A stretch of DNA of 49,071 nucleotides from contig JAQVXD010000017.1 of assembly GCA_028709385.1 (NCBI GenBank), forward strand, positions 1 through 49,071, written 5' to 3'. The translations under genes were made by a program, and so were the position numbers. Of this stretch, positions 33,508-43,384 are shown piece by piece (position 1 is the first letter of the stretch; the number at the start of each line of letters is the position of its first letter). This DNA comes from Fermentimonas sp. Lineage in GTDB: Bacteria; Bacteroidota; Bacteroidia; Bacteroidales; Dysgonomonadaceae. Below the pieces are notes generated by a model, which saw only the letters and a list, made by a program, of their open reading frames with translations, made no database searches and was not told the origin of the DNA.

Positions 33508-34764
33508 ATGCAAACAACAAAACAGGCTTATGGTTTGATCATGTCAGATAATCCGGTAATACCCTTTATTGAGGGTGATGGGATTGGTAAAGAAATTACC
33601 CCTTTCGTGCAAAAGATTATCAATGCAGCAGTAGAAAAGTCTTTTGGAAGTAATAGAAAGATTGAGTGGGTGGAGGTCCTGGCCGGCGAGAAAGCATTTA
33701 ACGAAGTAGGCACATGGCTCCCGGATGAAACCGTTGAGGCATTCCGCAGACATAAGATTGGAATAAAAGGTCCCCTGACAACTCCAGTGGGCGAGGGTAT
33801 AAGGTCACTGAATGTAGCATTAAGGCAAGAGCTGGACTTATTTGTTTGCTTGCGTCCTGTGCGCTGGTTCAAAGGGGTAGCAACTCCGCTCTTGCATCCC
33901 GAAAAGGTGAGCGTAACTATTTTCCGTGAAAATACCGAGGATATTTATGCGGGTATTGAATGGGCTGCAGGTACACCTGAAGCAAAGAAGTTCCTTAATT
34001 TTCTTCAGGATGAAATGAGCGTCACTAAAATACGATTCCCCGAAACCTCATCGTTTGGAGTAAAGCCGGTGTCAAGGGAAGGTACTGAACGCTTGGTGCG
34101 CGCAGCAATTGAATATGCAATAAAAAACAGACTCCCGTCTGTAACACTCGTTCATAAAGGTAATATCATGAAGTTTACAGAGGGTGGATTCAAGAAATGG
34201 GGCTATGATCTTGCTGAACGTGAGTTTCCTGACCAGACATTTACCGAACATCGATTCAATCAGATAAAGGTTGAGAAAGGTTTAAATAAAGCAGTCGAAA
34301 TGTATAACGAAGCTGTTGGTTCCGGAAGGGTGTTTATTAAAGATGTTATTGCAGATGCCTTTTTACAAAACACACTTTTGAAACCAGAGGAGTATTCTGT
34401 TGTCGCAACTTTAAACCTCAATGGTGACTATATCTCAGATCAATTGGCTGCAATGGTTGGAGGGATTGGCATTTCACCGGGTGCAAATATAAATTACCAG
34501 ACAGGTCATGCAATATTTGAAGCTACACACGGGACTGCACCTGATATTGTAGGAAAGGATGTCGCAAATCCCTGCTCTATGCTGTTATCCGGAGTTATGA
34601 TGCTCGATCACATGGGGTGGAGTGAGGCAGGCAAACTGATCACATCGTCACTGGAAAAACTGTTTGAGGATGGATACGGTACACCTGATCTGACGAGATT
34701 CATGGAAAATGGCAAACCTCTCTCTACTCATGAGTTTTCAGAAAAAGTTATTGAAAACATATGA
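33508..34764 (+). CDS. Isocitrate dehydrogenase, prokaryotic type, predicted NAD-dependent
   Basis: The 418-residue enzyme aligns along its length with E. coli Icd, for example IKGPLTTPVGEGIRSLNVALRQ, FRENTEDIYAGIEW and HKGNIMKFTEGGFK. In the coenzyme loop, E. coli Lys344, Tyr345 and Val351 (NADP determinants) are replaced by Asp346, Ile347 and Ala353 in HGTAPDIVGKDVANP. Tyr391 is also lost, while Arg395 appears kept. Asp/Ile at the first two positions is the known NAD signature of this family. An internal ATG at 33541 is an alternative start. The gene is 25 bp after aconitase. The coenzyme call is inference from alignment by eye. Confidence 0.93.
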   Translation: MQTTKQAYGLIMSDNPVIPFIEGDGIGKEITPFVQKIINAAVEKSFGSNRKIEWVEVLAGEKAFNEVGTWLPDETVEAFRRHKIGIKGPLTTPVGEGIRSLNVALRQELDLFVCLRPVRWFKGVATPLLHPEKVSVTIFRENTEDIYAGIEWAAGTPEAKKFLNFLQDEMSVTKIRFPETSSFGVKPVSREGTERLVRAAIEYAIKNRLPSVTLVHKGNIMKFTEGGFKKWGYDLAEREFPDQTFTEHRFNQIKVEKGLNKAVEMYNEAVGSGRVFIKDVIADAFLQNTLLKPEEYSVVATLNLNGDYISDQLAAMVGGIGISPGANINYQTGHAIFEATHGTAPDIVGKDVANPCSMLLSGVMMLDHMGWSEAGKLITSSLEKLFEDGYGTPDLTRFMENGKPLSTHEFSEKVIENI

Positions 34765-34863
34765 TTTAATAAAACAAAATCGGTATTCCCAATGTTAAAA
34801 ATAGAACTGTAATTAATACCTGCAGACAAAATAAAAATCAAAAACAAATAGAACTTTGAAAAT

Positions 34864-36222
34864 ATGAACAAAGAAGAATTAACTAAAACCCTTTCGGATT
34901 CAATTGCATTCACCAGCAATATAGATAAAGAACTTTTTACCAAAATGGGTGTAAAGCGCGGACTGCGCAACGAAGATCATTCAGGCGTTCTTGCCGGACT
35001 CACACGTATAGGTGACGTTGTGGGATACGAACGACAGGAGGATGGCTCACTCAAACCAATACCCGGAAAACTTTACTACAGAGGACTGGATGTCGAAGAG
35101 TTGGTTGCAGGTATTCAAAGTGAAAATCGTTTAGGATTTGAGGAGACTATATTTCTCCTGCTTTCAGGTCGTCTACCTAATAAGGAGGAGTTGGAAGGAA
35201 CAAGAAGTATGATTGCAGAAACTATGCCGCTGAATCATATGGCAACGATGAACATTCTTGCGCTTCAGGGAAAAAACATCATGAATATTCTGGCTAGAAG
35301 TGTACTTGAACTGTATTGTTATGATGAAAACCCAGACGATATTTCTGCCGACAACCTAATACGACAATCCACAAATCTCATTGCAAAGTTTCCCACTATT
35401 ATAGCTTATGCCTATCAGGTGCTAAGACATGATCTGCGCGGCAGATCTCTGCACGTTCGTCTTCCTAAACCGGAAAAATCAGTTTCGGAAAACTTCCTTT
35501 TTATGATGAAGGGACCTAACAAGTATACCGAGCTGGATGTTAGAATCCTCGACCTGGCTTTGATTCTGCACGCAGAACATGGTGGCGGTAACAACTCTAC
35601 CTTTTCTGTCAGAGTAACGAGTTCAACCGAGACTGATACCTATTCTGCCATAGCTGCCGGTATCGGTTCACTAAAAGGACCGCTTCACGGTGGTGCAAAT
35701 GTTAAAGTTATGGGAATGCTGGCAGACATGAAAGAAAATATTTCAGACTGGAAAGATGCTGATCAGGTGGATAATTACCTCAGAAAGATATTGAGGAAAG
35801 AAGCATACGACAGAACCGGGCTGATTTATGGCTTAGGACATGCTGTTTATACAATAAGCGACCCACGCACCGGCTTGCTTAAAAATATGGCAAGAGACCT
35901 GGCTAAGGAAAAGGGTCGTGAAGATGAATTTGCACTCATGGAACTGATTGAGGAACGTATGGTAGAAATGTTTATGGAATCAAAGAAAACTACAGCAAAG
36001 GGTAATGTATGTGTTAATGTTGATTTCTATTCAGGCTTTGTTTACGATGCAATTGGATTACCAACTGAAGTTTTCACTCCGCTATTTGCTATGGCTCGTA
36101 TAGTGGGCTGGTCGGCACACCGTATTGAAGAGATGAACTTCTCAAGCAAGCGTCTGATTCGTCCTGCCTATAAAAATGTTCGCGAATTTCAGGATTTTGT
36201 TCCACTGAACGAGAGAAAGTAG
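34864..36222 (+). CDS. gltA: Citrate synthase (si-type)
   Basis: The 452-residue protein makes citrate from oxaloacetate and acetyl-CoA. Catalytic residues are recognisable as His in [15 protein letters not shown], His in [10 protein letters not shown], and the catalytic Asp in the [11 protein letters not shown] block. The length is on the long side for the family because of an N-terminal extension of about 20 residues. It stands between two isocitrate dehydrogenase genes and probably shares their transcript. Confidence 0.93.
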   Translation: MNKEELTKTLSDSIAFTSNIDKELFTKMGVKRGLRNEDHSGVLAGLTRIGDVVGYERQEDGSLKPIPGKLYYRGLDVEELVAGIQSENRLGFEETIFLLLSGRLPNKEELEGTRSMIAETMPLNHMATMNILALQGKNIMNILARSVLELYCYDENPDDISADNLIRQSTNLIAKFPTIIAYAYQVLRHDLRGRSLHVRLPKPEKSVSENFLFMMKGPNKYTELDVRILDLALILHAEHGGGNNSTFSVRVTSSTETDTYSAIAAGIGSLKGPLHGGANVKVMGMLADMKENISDWKDADQVDNYLRKILRKEAYDRTGLIYGLGHAVYTISDPRTGLLKNMARDLAKEKGREDEFALMELIEERMVEMFMESKKTTAKGNVCVNVDFYSGFVYDAIGLPTEVFTPLFAMARIVGWSAHRIEEMNFSSKRLIRPAYKNVREFQDFVPLNERK

Positions 36223-36230
36223 TAGTAAAA

Positions 36231-37454
36231 ATGCAAAAAATAAAAGTAGATAATCCGGTTGTTGAACTGGATGGTGATGAAATGACGCGTATAATATGGT
36301 CCTTCATAAAAGAAGAACTTATATTACCATATATCGACCTTGATATAAAATATTACGATTTAAGTATTCAGAATCGTGATGACACTGATGATAAAGTGAC
36401 GGTAGATGCTGCTGAAGCTATAAATAAATATAATGTAGGTATAAAGTGTGCTACCATAACACCTGATGAAGCACGAGTAGAGGAATTCGGGCTCAAGAAG
36501 ATGTGGAAATCCCCAAATGGTACAATCCGTAATATTGTCGGAGGCACCGTTTTCAGGGAACCGATAATATGTAGTAATATTCCACGTTATGTGCAGGGAT
36601 GGACAAAACCGATCATAATAGGGCGCCATGCCTTTGGAGATCAATACAGGGCAACTGATACTGTAATTAAAGGAAAGGGAAAGCTTACAATGACATTCAC
36701 CGGTGAAAATGGTGAGACCAAAAGCTGGGAGGTGTATGATTTCCATGGTGATGGTGTTGCAATGGCAATGTATAATACCGATGAATCCATTTATGGTTTC
36801 GCACGATCCTCCTTTCAGATGGCATTAAACAAGAACTACCCGTTATACATGTCAACAAAAAACACAATCCTGAAGGCTTATGACGGTCGCTTCAAGGATA
36901 TTTTTCAGGAGGTGTATGATAATGAGTTCAGGGAACATTTCGAAAAGGCAGGACTCACCTACGAGCACCGTTTGATAGATGATATGGTTGCTTCTGCCAT
37001 GAAATGGAACGGAGGCTTTATATGGGCATGTAAAAACTATGATGGAGATGTACAGTCCGATACAGTAGCACAAGGTTTTGGATCTCTGGGAATGATGTCC
37101 TCTGTATTGATTACACCTGACGGGAAAACTGTTGAAGCAGAAGCCGCTCACGGGACTGTAACCAGGCACTATCGTCAGCATCAGCAGGGCAAGGAAACAA
37201 GCACCAATCCGATAGCCTCAATCTTTGCATGGACAAGGGGACTTGCTCACAGAGGGAGGCTGGATAATAATCAACCTCTTATTGATTTCTGCGAAAAGCT
37301 GGAGAAGGTATGTATTGAAACAGTTGAGGGAGGAGAAATGACAAAAGACCTGGCGATGCTTGTTCATGGTGCCGATGTCTCCCGTGAAAACTGGCTAACT
37401 ACGCGAGAGTTTCTGGAAGCATTGAAAAGAAATCTGGATTCTAAGATCAATTAG
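36231..37454 (+). CDS. Isocitrate dehydrogenase, eukaryotic-type, predicted NADP-dependent
   Basis: The 407-residue enzyme belongs to the homodimeric eukaryotic-like IDH group, with [15 protein letters not shown] at the start. The substrate-site stretch [14 protein letters not shown] includes the Arg equivalent to human IDH1 Arg132. The coenzyme segment [10 protein letters not shown] contains Arg312 and His313, equal to the human Arg314/His315 pair that binds the NADP 2'-phosphate. It is therefore predicted NADP-dependent, unlike the NAD-type enzyme two genes upstream. It is 8 bp after gltA and is the last gene of the operon. Confidence 0.95.
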   Translation: MQKIKVDNPVVELDGDEMTRIIWSFIKEELILPYIDLDIKYYDLSIQNRDDTDDKVTVDAAEAINKYNVGIKCATITPDEARVEEFGLKKMWKSPNGTIRNIVGGTVFREPIICSNIPRYVQGWTKPIIIGRHAFGDQYRATDTVIKGKGKLTMTFTGENGETKSWEVYDFHGDGVAMAMYNTDESIYGFARSSFQMALNKNYPLYMSTKNTILKAYDGRFKDIFQEVYDNEFREHFEKAGLTYEHRLIDDMVASAMKWNGGFIWACKNYDGDVQSDTVAQGFGSLGMMSSVLITPDGKTVEAEAAHGTVTRHYRQHQQGKETSTNPIASIFAWTRGLAHRGRLDNNQPLIDFCEKLEKVCIETVEGGEMTKDLAMLVHGADVSRENWLTTREFLEALKRNLDSKIN

Positions 37455-37472
37455 TCGAAAGTTAATTTAATT

Positions 37473-37508
37473 AATAAGGGTGGCTCATTAGAACCACCCT
37501 TATTTTTT
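37473..37508 (+). terminator. Intrinsic terminator after the citrate-to-oxoglutarate operon
   Basis: AATAAGGGTGG (37473-37483) pairs perfectly with CCACCCTTATT (37494-37504), the loop is 10 bases, and T residues follow. It lies between convergent genes. Confidence 0.88.
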
Positions 37509-37532
37509 TAAACAATTAAATTTAACACGAGA

Positions 37533-39689
37533 TTAATCCTCTTTTTCCTGTTCCTCGTACTCTTTAAGAAGTTTTTCCTGTACGTCAGACGGCACCAGTT
37601 CATAGCTTGCGAATTTCATAGAGAAAGAACCTCTTCCGCCGGTAATTGAACTTAATGAGGTAGAATAAGTATTCATCTCTTTCAATGGAACCCTGGCATT
37701 CAATTTCTCAAACCCTTTTTCGCTTTCCATACCCATAATTACGGCACGGCGTCCCTGCAGGTCACTCATCACATCACCCATATAATCACCCGGCACAGAA
37801 ACCGTTACATTATATACAGGCTCAAGAATTTTAGGAGAAGCATTCTTAAAAGCAGTGCTAAATGCATTTCTTCCGGCAAGCATAAACGAAATTTCATTAG
37901 AGTCAACCGGGTGCATCTTACCGTCGTAAACAATTACACGTACATCACGGGCATAAGATCCGGTCAAAGGACCCTGTTCCATTCTTCCCATAATTCCTTT
38001 CAATATAGCCGGCAGAAACCTTGTGTCGATTGAACCGCCAACAATACTATTTACAAAAACAAGTTTGCCACCCCAGTCAAGGTCTATTACCTGAGTATCC
38101 CTATTCTGAATCTTGTACTCCTGTCCGTTAAATTTATATATTTCCGGAAGAGGCATGCCCTCTGTATAAGGTTCAACAATCAGATGCACTTCACCGAACT
38201 GACCGGCACCGCCCGACTGCTTTTTATGTCTGTAGTCAGCACGTGCTGATTTAGTAATAGTCTCACGGTAAGGAATTTTTGGCTCTAGAAACTCAATTTC
38301 TATCTTATCATTGTTTTCAAGTCGCCATTTAAGCGTCTTCAGGTGAAACTCACCCTGTCCCGAAACAATAGTCTGCTTCAGCTCTTTGGATATTTCCACC
38401 AGCCATGTCGGATCCTCTTCGCGCATACGATTCAGAGCCTCATTCATCTTCTCTGAATTTGATTCGTTAAGCGCCTTAATTGCCCTTCTGTAACGCGGCT
38501 CAGGATATTTTATAAAGTTGAACAGATGATCAGATCCCTTTGCATTCAGTGTATTACCCGTGCGTACATCTTTAAGCTTAACAGCAACACCAATACTGCC
38601 GGCTTGCAGTTGTTCAGCTTTATTACGCATCTGTCCGGCAACAGTATAAATTTGTGCCAGCCTCTCTTTTGTCTGTCGGTTAGCATTAGTAAAATCATCA
38701 CCTTCTTTAACCGTTCCCGTCATAACCTTGAAGTAACTCACTTCACCAATATGAGGCTCTACGGTAGTTTTAAAGAAAAACAGACTTGCGGGAGCAGAAG
38801 AGTCGGGTGCAACCTCCTCACCCTCGGAGTTTTCAGGAGAAGGCATATCATCCGGTGACGGTGCAACCATACTTAGGAAATTCATTATACGGTGTACTGC
38901 CATATTTTTTTCTGCTGAAGAGCAAAAGAGTGGATACAGGCTGTGATTAAGCATACCTTTATGTATACCATCACGCATCTCTTCTTCAGTCAGAGTGCCC
39001 TGATCGAAGAATTTCTCCATCAGTCCCTCATCATTTTCTGCTGCAGCTTCAAGCAGAACCTGATAAAATTCAGCAGCTTTCTCCTTTTCATTATCCGGTA
39101 TATCAAGTACTTCAGGTGCAGTTGCGCCCGGTTCCCAGTGATAAAACTTCTGTTTCAGTACATCAATAATACCATTGAATGATGCCCCGTTGCCAATTGG
39201 ATATTGCACCGGGACAATTTTATTTCCATATACTTCTTTAAGGCTTGAAAGAGTGTTTTCATAGTCAGCTTTTTCATGATCCATTCCGTTTACAAGTATA
39301 ACAGCAGGCTTTTTAAGTTCGTCAACATAGCGGAACTGGTTAATAGTACCAACTTCCACACCGTCTGCTGCATCTATAAGCATTAAAGCCAGATCCGTAA
39401 CATTAAGAGCAGTAATCACGCCTCCTACAAAGTCGTCCGATCCCGGGCAGTCGATAAAGTTCATTAATTTATCTTTCCACTCGTAGGATATTACAGAAGG
39501 GAATACAGAGTATTCATACTCCTTTTCAACAGGGAAATAATCACTTACAGTGTTTTTTCCTTCAATTGTTCCGCGTCGTCTTAATAGACCACACTCGAAA
39601 AGCATAGCTTCAGCGAGAGTGGTCTTACCTGACCCTGAATTACCAATCAGGGCTATGTTTTTAATTTCGTTTGTTTTGTAAACTTTCAT
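37533..39689 (-). CDS. Elongation factor G paralogue with altered GTPase motifs (EF-G2-like)
   Basis: The 718-residue protein has the five-domain EF-G architecture. The P-loop GNSGSGKTTL lies at residues 16-25 and the domain IV marker GGAGQFGEVHL lies further on. The GTPase motifs deviate: the switch I threonine of EF-G (in RGITI) is Ser61 in EYEYSV. DTPGH becomes DCPGS, so Ser84 replaces the catalytic histidine. NKMD becomes NGMD (134-137). GTP hydrolysis is therefore probably weak or absent. It resembles the Bacteroides EF-G2 paralogue reported to support growth without GTPase activity (identification from memory). It stands alone, so it is not the str-operon fusA. Confidence 0.9.
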   Translation of the reverse strand: MKVYKTNEIKNIALIGNSGSGKTTLAEAMLFECGLLRRRGTIEGKNTVSDYFPVEKEYEYSVFPSVISYEWKDKLMNFIDCPGSDDFVGGVITALNVTDLALMLIDAADGVEVGTINQFRYVDELKKPAVILVNGMDHEKADYENTLSSLKEVYGNKIVPVQYPIGNGASFNGIIDVLKQKFYHWEPGATAPEVLDIPDNEKEKAAEFYQVLLEAAAENDEGLMEKFFDQGTLTEEEMRDGIHKGMLNHSLYPLFCSSAEKNMAVHRIMNFLSMVAPSPDDMPSPENSEGEEVAPDSSAPASLFFFKTTVEPHIGEVSYFKVMTGTVKEGDDFTNANRQTKERLAQIYTVAGQMRNKAEQLQAGSIGVAVKLKDVRTGNTLNAKGSDHLFNFIKYPEPRYRRAIKALNESNSEKMNEALNRMREEDPTWLVEISKELKQTIVSGQGEFHLKTLKWRLENNDKIEIEFLEPKIPYRETITKSARADYRHKKQSGGAGQFGEVHLIVEPYTEGMPLPEIYKFNGQEYKIQNRDTQVIDLDWGGKLVFVNSIVGGSIDTRFLPAILKGIMGRMEQGPLTGSYARDVRVIVYDGKMHPVDSNEISFMLAGRNAFSTAFKNASPKILEPVYNVTVSVPGDYMGDVMSDLQGRRAVIMGMESEKGFEKLNARVPLKEMNTYSTSLSSITGGRGSFSMKFASYELVPSDVQEKLLKEYEEQEKED

Positions 39690-40103
39690 GATTAGAAAAT
39701 ATTTTAATTAATTAAATTATACTACATGTGTTCAAAATAATCCAAATTAATTGTGATGATTTATTGATTATCAGGTTGCTGTTTATCAGTCTATTAGTTA
39801 TTTAAATTCTCTCTTTGTTGTTTGATATTTAGTATTAAAAAAGACTTTGCGTCTATTAAGACCGGCAAAGTCATAACTTTACTTATCAGACCTGCAATTT
39901 ATGCAAAACGAGTGACAAAGAAAAATGTTACGATTATGTTATATAACATACACCTTGTGTAATTTAGTTGTAAAGTGTTAAATATCTGAACTTCTATTAT
40001 CAGCACTCTATTTATTGTGCTATTTTTGTATTAAATATGGAGCCCTTTAATTTAGAGACCATAATTTAAACCAAAACCAAAGATAAACTAAAAAACATTC
40101 CAG
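39690..40103. other. Divergent intergenic region, no gene seen
   Basis: This 414-bp AT-rich gap separates the EF-G paralogue (- strand) and the P-type ATPase (+ strand). A TATTTTTG box at 40021-40028 is a candidate -7 element for the ATPase. No exact -33 TTTG accompanies it. I see no convincing ORF, repeat or RNA. Confidence 0.4.
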
Positions 40104-42776
40104 ATGGTGAAATATTATAACCAATCGGTTGAAGAGGTTTTGCAAAAGTTCGAAGTGAGTCCGGAAGCCGGACTTTCAAAGCCTGAAATAGAAAAACGTA
40201 AAGAGAAGTACGGACTCAACAGGCTTGCTTCAAAGAAACAAAAATCTCTGCTTTCAATTTTTCTTGAACAGTTCAAAAGCAGTATGGTAGTGATACTGCT
40301 TGTCGCAGCAGTCATTTCAGGCGTAATCGGCGTCATGGAAGGTGAGGGTTTGGTTGAATCCTTTGTGATACTTGCCATTTTATTGCTCAATGCCATAATT
40401 GGTACCGTTGAGGAGAGAAAAGCACAATCTTCGCTTGAAGCACTCAACAAGATGAGTTCACCGCGTACAAAAGTCTTAAGGGAAGGACAGACAGAAGAGA
40501 TTGACTCCACAGATATTGTCCCCGGAGATATAGTTGTATTGGATACAGGTGATATTATACCTGCAGATATGAGGCTGCTGGAGGCAGTCAACCTGAAAGT
40601 TCAGGAGTCAGCACTTACAGGCGAGTCAGTGCCTGTGGATAAGATCAACACTCCACTTGAAGGAGATGAGATACCACTGGGCGACAGAACCAACATGGCG
40701 TTCTCAACCAGCATAGTCACTTACGGACGCGGAAGAGGAGTAATTGTGGGAACAGGCATGAATACCGAAGTAGGCAAAATTGCTCATATGCTCCAAGATA
40801 CAGAGGCCACTGAAACCCCCATGAGTAAAAGGCTGGGTCAGCTTGGTAAAGTCTTGGGATACGTAGCACTCATAATCTGTACCGTAATCTTCGTTATAGG
40901 CACACTTTACGGCAATAACTGGCTGGAGATGCTCATGATGGCAGTCAGCCTTGCCGTAGCAGCGATTCCCGAGGGACTTCAGATTGTATCCACAATAGTG
41001 CTGGCAATCGGCGTACAGCGTCTTGTTAAAAAGAACGCAATCGTACGCACACTGCCATCGGTTGAAACTCTCGGCAGTACCACAGTTATCTGTTCCGATA
41101 AAACAGGAACTCTTACCCAGAACAAAATGACCGTAGTAGAGGGCTGGACAGGTGGAAATACAATTAATTTCAAAAATCCGCCCATCCCTGAAGAGCTGGA
41201 CAAAGATGAAGTTACCCTGCTTCAGTCTTCACTGTTATGCACCGACTCACACCTAAAAATATTACCTGACGGAGGCCACGAGCTCTCGGGAGATCCAACC
41301 GAAACAGCAATCGTTGCTGTCGCTCTGAATCTTGGAATGAATAAGAATGAAATTGAGAAAGTGTATCCCAGAGTTCAGGAGGTACCCTTCGATTCGGAAA
41401 GAAAACGTATGGCTACCATCAACAAGATGGAAGAGGGAAATCTCCGCGTCAATGTCAAAGGCGGTTTGGATGAAGTACTTGACGTCACCACACGAATAGT
41501 TATTCATGGAAAAGTAAGACCTATTACAGAAGAGGATAAGGAAACAATTCGAAAAGAGAATAAAAGAATGGCTCAATCAGCGTTGCGTGTTCTCTCTGTT
41601 GCATATAAAGATATTGATGAGATTCCTGCAAGTGTCACCGCTGAAACCGTAGAAAACGATTTAATCTTCATCGGACTCCTCGGCATGATCGATCCTGCAC
41701 GTCCTGAAGTTATAGAGGCAGTAAAAAAATGCAAAACAGCAGGTATTCGTCCTGTAATGATTACAGGGGATCATAAAGTCACAGCCGTAGCAATTGCTGA
41801 TGAGATAGGAATACATAAGGAAGGAGATAAGGCAATTACCGGCACTGATTTAGAGGAAATTGACGACGAGATGCTAAAACGTGATGTTCGCGACTATTCA
41901 GTTTACGCACGTGTTGCCCCGGAGCATAAAGTACGAATTGTAAAGGCATGGCAGAGTCACGGTGATATAGTAGCTATGACGGGTGACGGCGTAAATGACG
42001 CACCTGCACTAAAGCAGGCCGATATAGGTGTTGCGATGGGGATTGTTGGCACAGAAGTAGCCAAGGATGCCTCTGATGTCGTGCTAACTGATGATAATTT
42101 TGCCACAATTGTAACTGCCGTTGAAGAAGGAAGACGCATTTATGATAATATCCTCAAAGTAATTCAGTTCCTTCTTTCCGCTAATATGGGCGAGGTATTA
42201 CTCATTTTTATTGCTGCAATCCTTAATATCGGAAATCCTCTGTCACCCATACTTATATTATGGGTAAACCTTGTTACGGACAGTCTCCCGGCACTTGCCC
42301 TCAGCATGGACCCTGCCCAGAAAGATGTGATGACACGAAACCCGCGTGATCCTAAAAAAGGATTCTTCTCAAAAGGAATGATATGGAGGATTGTTTACCA
42401 GGGCGCAACAATCGGTTTAATTTCACTTGCAGCCTATTATATAGGGCGCAACGACGGAGGACAGGTTCTTGGACAAACAATGGCTTTCGCTGTACTTGCT
42501 TTCTCTCAGCTATTCCATGTACGCAACCTGCACTCAAACAAACTGTCATCTTTCAGAACAAGTCTGGCAAGTAATAAACACCTGATACTGGCCATACTGG
42601 CCTCTGCGATGCTTATGCTGGCTGTACTGCTCATACCTGTTGCAAGAGATGTGTTTGGTATAGTTGAAATGGATGGTATCCACTGGTTGTATGTCCTAGG
42701 ACTGTCACTTGTACCGATTGCAGTTGTTGAAATTATGAAATCACTTAAATTGAATCACACAAAAGACGAATATTAA
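40104..42776 (+). CDS. P-type calcium-transporting ATPase (P2A)
   Basis: The 890-residue ATPase has the phosphorylation motif SDKTGTLTQNKM, the hinge TGDGVNDAPALKQAD, and the TGES motif (ALTGESVPV). Ten membrane segments are expected. Calcium-site stretches are recognisable as AAIPEGLQIV (M4) and WVNLVTDSLPALALSMDPA (M6), which resemble SERCA/PMR1-type pumps. It would export Ca2+ (possibly Mn2+) from the cytoplasm. It has its own terminator and stands alone. Confidence 0.93.
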   Translation: MVKYYNQSVEEVLQKFEVSPEAGLSKPEIEKRKEKYGLNRLASKKQKSLLSIFLEQFKSSMVVILLVAAVISGVIGVMEGEGLVESFVILAILLLNAIIGTVEERKAQSSLEALNKMSSPRTKVLREGQTEEIDSTDIVPGDIVVLDTGDIIPADMRLLEAVNLKVQESALTGESVPVDKINTPLEGDEIPLGDRTNMAFSTSIVTYGRGRGVIVGTGMNTEVGKIAHMLQDTEATETPMSKRLGQLGKVLGYVALIICTVIFVIGTLYGNNWLEMLMMAVSLAVAAIPEGLQIVSTIVLAIGVQRLVKKNAIVRTLPSVETLGSTTVICSDKTGTLTQNKMTVVEGWTGGNTINFKNPPIPEELDKDEVTLLQSSLLCTDSHLKILPDGGHELSGDPTETAIVAVALNLGMNKNEIEKVYPRVQEVPFDSERKRMATINKMEEGNLRVNVKGGLDEVLDVTTRIVIHGKVRPITEEDKETIRKENKRMAQSALRVLSVAYKDIDEIPASVTAETVENDLIFIGLLGMIDPARPEVIEAVKKCKTAGIRPVMITGDHKVTAVAIADEIGIHKEGDKAITGTDLEEIDDEMLKRDVRDYSVYARVAPEHKVRIVKAWQSHGDIVAMTGDGVNDAPALKQADIGVAMGIVGTEVAKDASDVVLTDDNFATIVTAVEEGRRIYDNILKVIQFLLSANMGEVLLIFIAAILNIGNPLSPILILWVNLVTDSLPALALSMDPAQKDVMTRNPRDPKKGFFSKGMIWRIVYQGATIGLISLAAYYIGRNDGGQVLGQTMAFAVLAFSQLFHVRNLHSNKLSSFRTSLASNKHLILAILASAMLMLAVLLIPVARDVFGIVEMDGIHWLYVLGLSLVPIAVVEIMKSLKLNHTKDEY

Positions 42777-42858
42777 AAATATGTAAAGTTTCAGTCGCAA
42801 GACTTTGATTTAACAAACAAAAAGTCAGGCAAACTGCTTGCTTTTAACCCATTGTAAT

Positions 42859-42905
42859 AATCAGCTTTCTGTAATATTTCAAGATTACCGGAAGCTGATT
42901 TTTCG
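42859..42905 (+). terminator. Terminator after the P-type ATPase
   Basis: AATCAGCTT (42859-42867) pairs with AAGCTGATT (42892-42900) and an inner GTAAT/ATTAC helix extends it. T residues follow directly. The remaining part of the 341-bp gap (42777-43117) holds the candidate oad promoter and nothing else recognised. Confidence 0.75.
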
Positions 42906-42982
42906 TTTAAGGATTTTGTATTAAATTTTGTTTAATAGTGCACAATATGTAAGTTTTCGTGCATAATTTAGAATATTATTTG

Positions 42983-42990
42983 TAAATTTG
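42983..42990 (+). promoter_or_regulatory. Candidate -7 element of the oad operon
   Basis: TAAATTTG matches TAnnTTTG and would give a leader of about 120 bases before the gamma subunit start. Its -33 match (TTTTCG at 42954-42959) is poor. Confidence 0.4.
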
Positions 42991-43117
42991 AATTCAGAAA
43001 CTTACACTCTCTCACAAAATCATCTCTATTTCTTTCAATTTCCATTGAGGTTATGGATTATCACTGAAGAGTTATTAGGTTATACAATCTTTAAAATAAT
43101 AATTAAGTAAGATACGT

Positions 43118-43369
43118 ATGGAAAATCTTGGAACTGCATTTGGATTATTGCTTACAGGTATTATAATGGTAATGATTGTCTTATCGCTCGTTGTGGCACT
43201 TGGCAATCTTCTTATAAACCTTACCAATAAGTATATGCATGACGACACCCCCGATGGAACTACCAAACAAGGTAAAAGAGCGAACACCAGGAAAGTTGCA
43301 GCTATCACTGCAGCAGTTGATGTGATAACTCAAGGGCAGGGCAGAGTAGAATCAATCCGAAAAAAATAA
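43118..43369 (+). CDS. OadG-like small membrane subunit (oxaloacetate decarboxylase gamma type)
   Basis: The 83-residue protein has one N-terminal membrane helix (AFGLLLTGIIMVMIVLSLVV). A charged middle and a C-terminal AAITAAVDVI helix follow, the layout of decarboxylase gamma subunits that tie the carboxyltransferase to the membrane subunit. It is 15 bp ahead of the alpha subunit gene, which together with the beta gene after it supports the assignment. Confidence 0.85.
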   Translation: MENLGTAFGLLLTGIIMVMIVLSLVVALGNLLINLTNKYMHDDTPDGTTKQGKRANTRKVAAITAAVDVITQGQGRVESIRKK

Positions 43370-43384
43370 ATCAAAAAAACAAAT

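Noticed and set aside
33508-37454. The two isocitrate dehydrogenases as a recent gene duplication
   Set aside because: They belong to different IDH subfamilies with little sequence in common, so they did not arise by local duplication.
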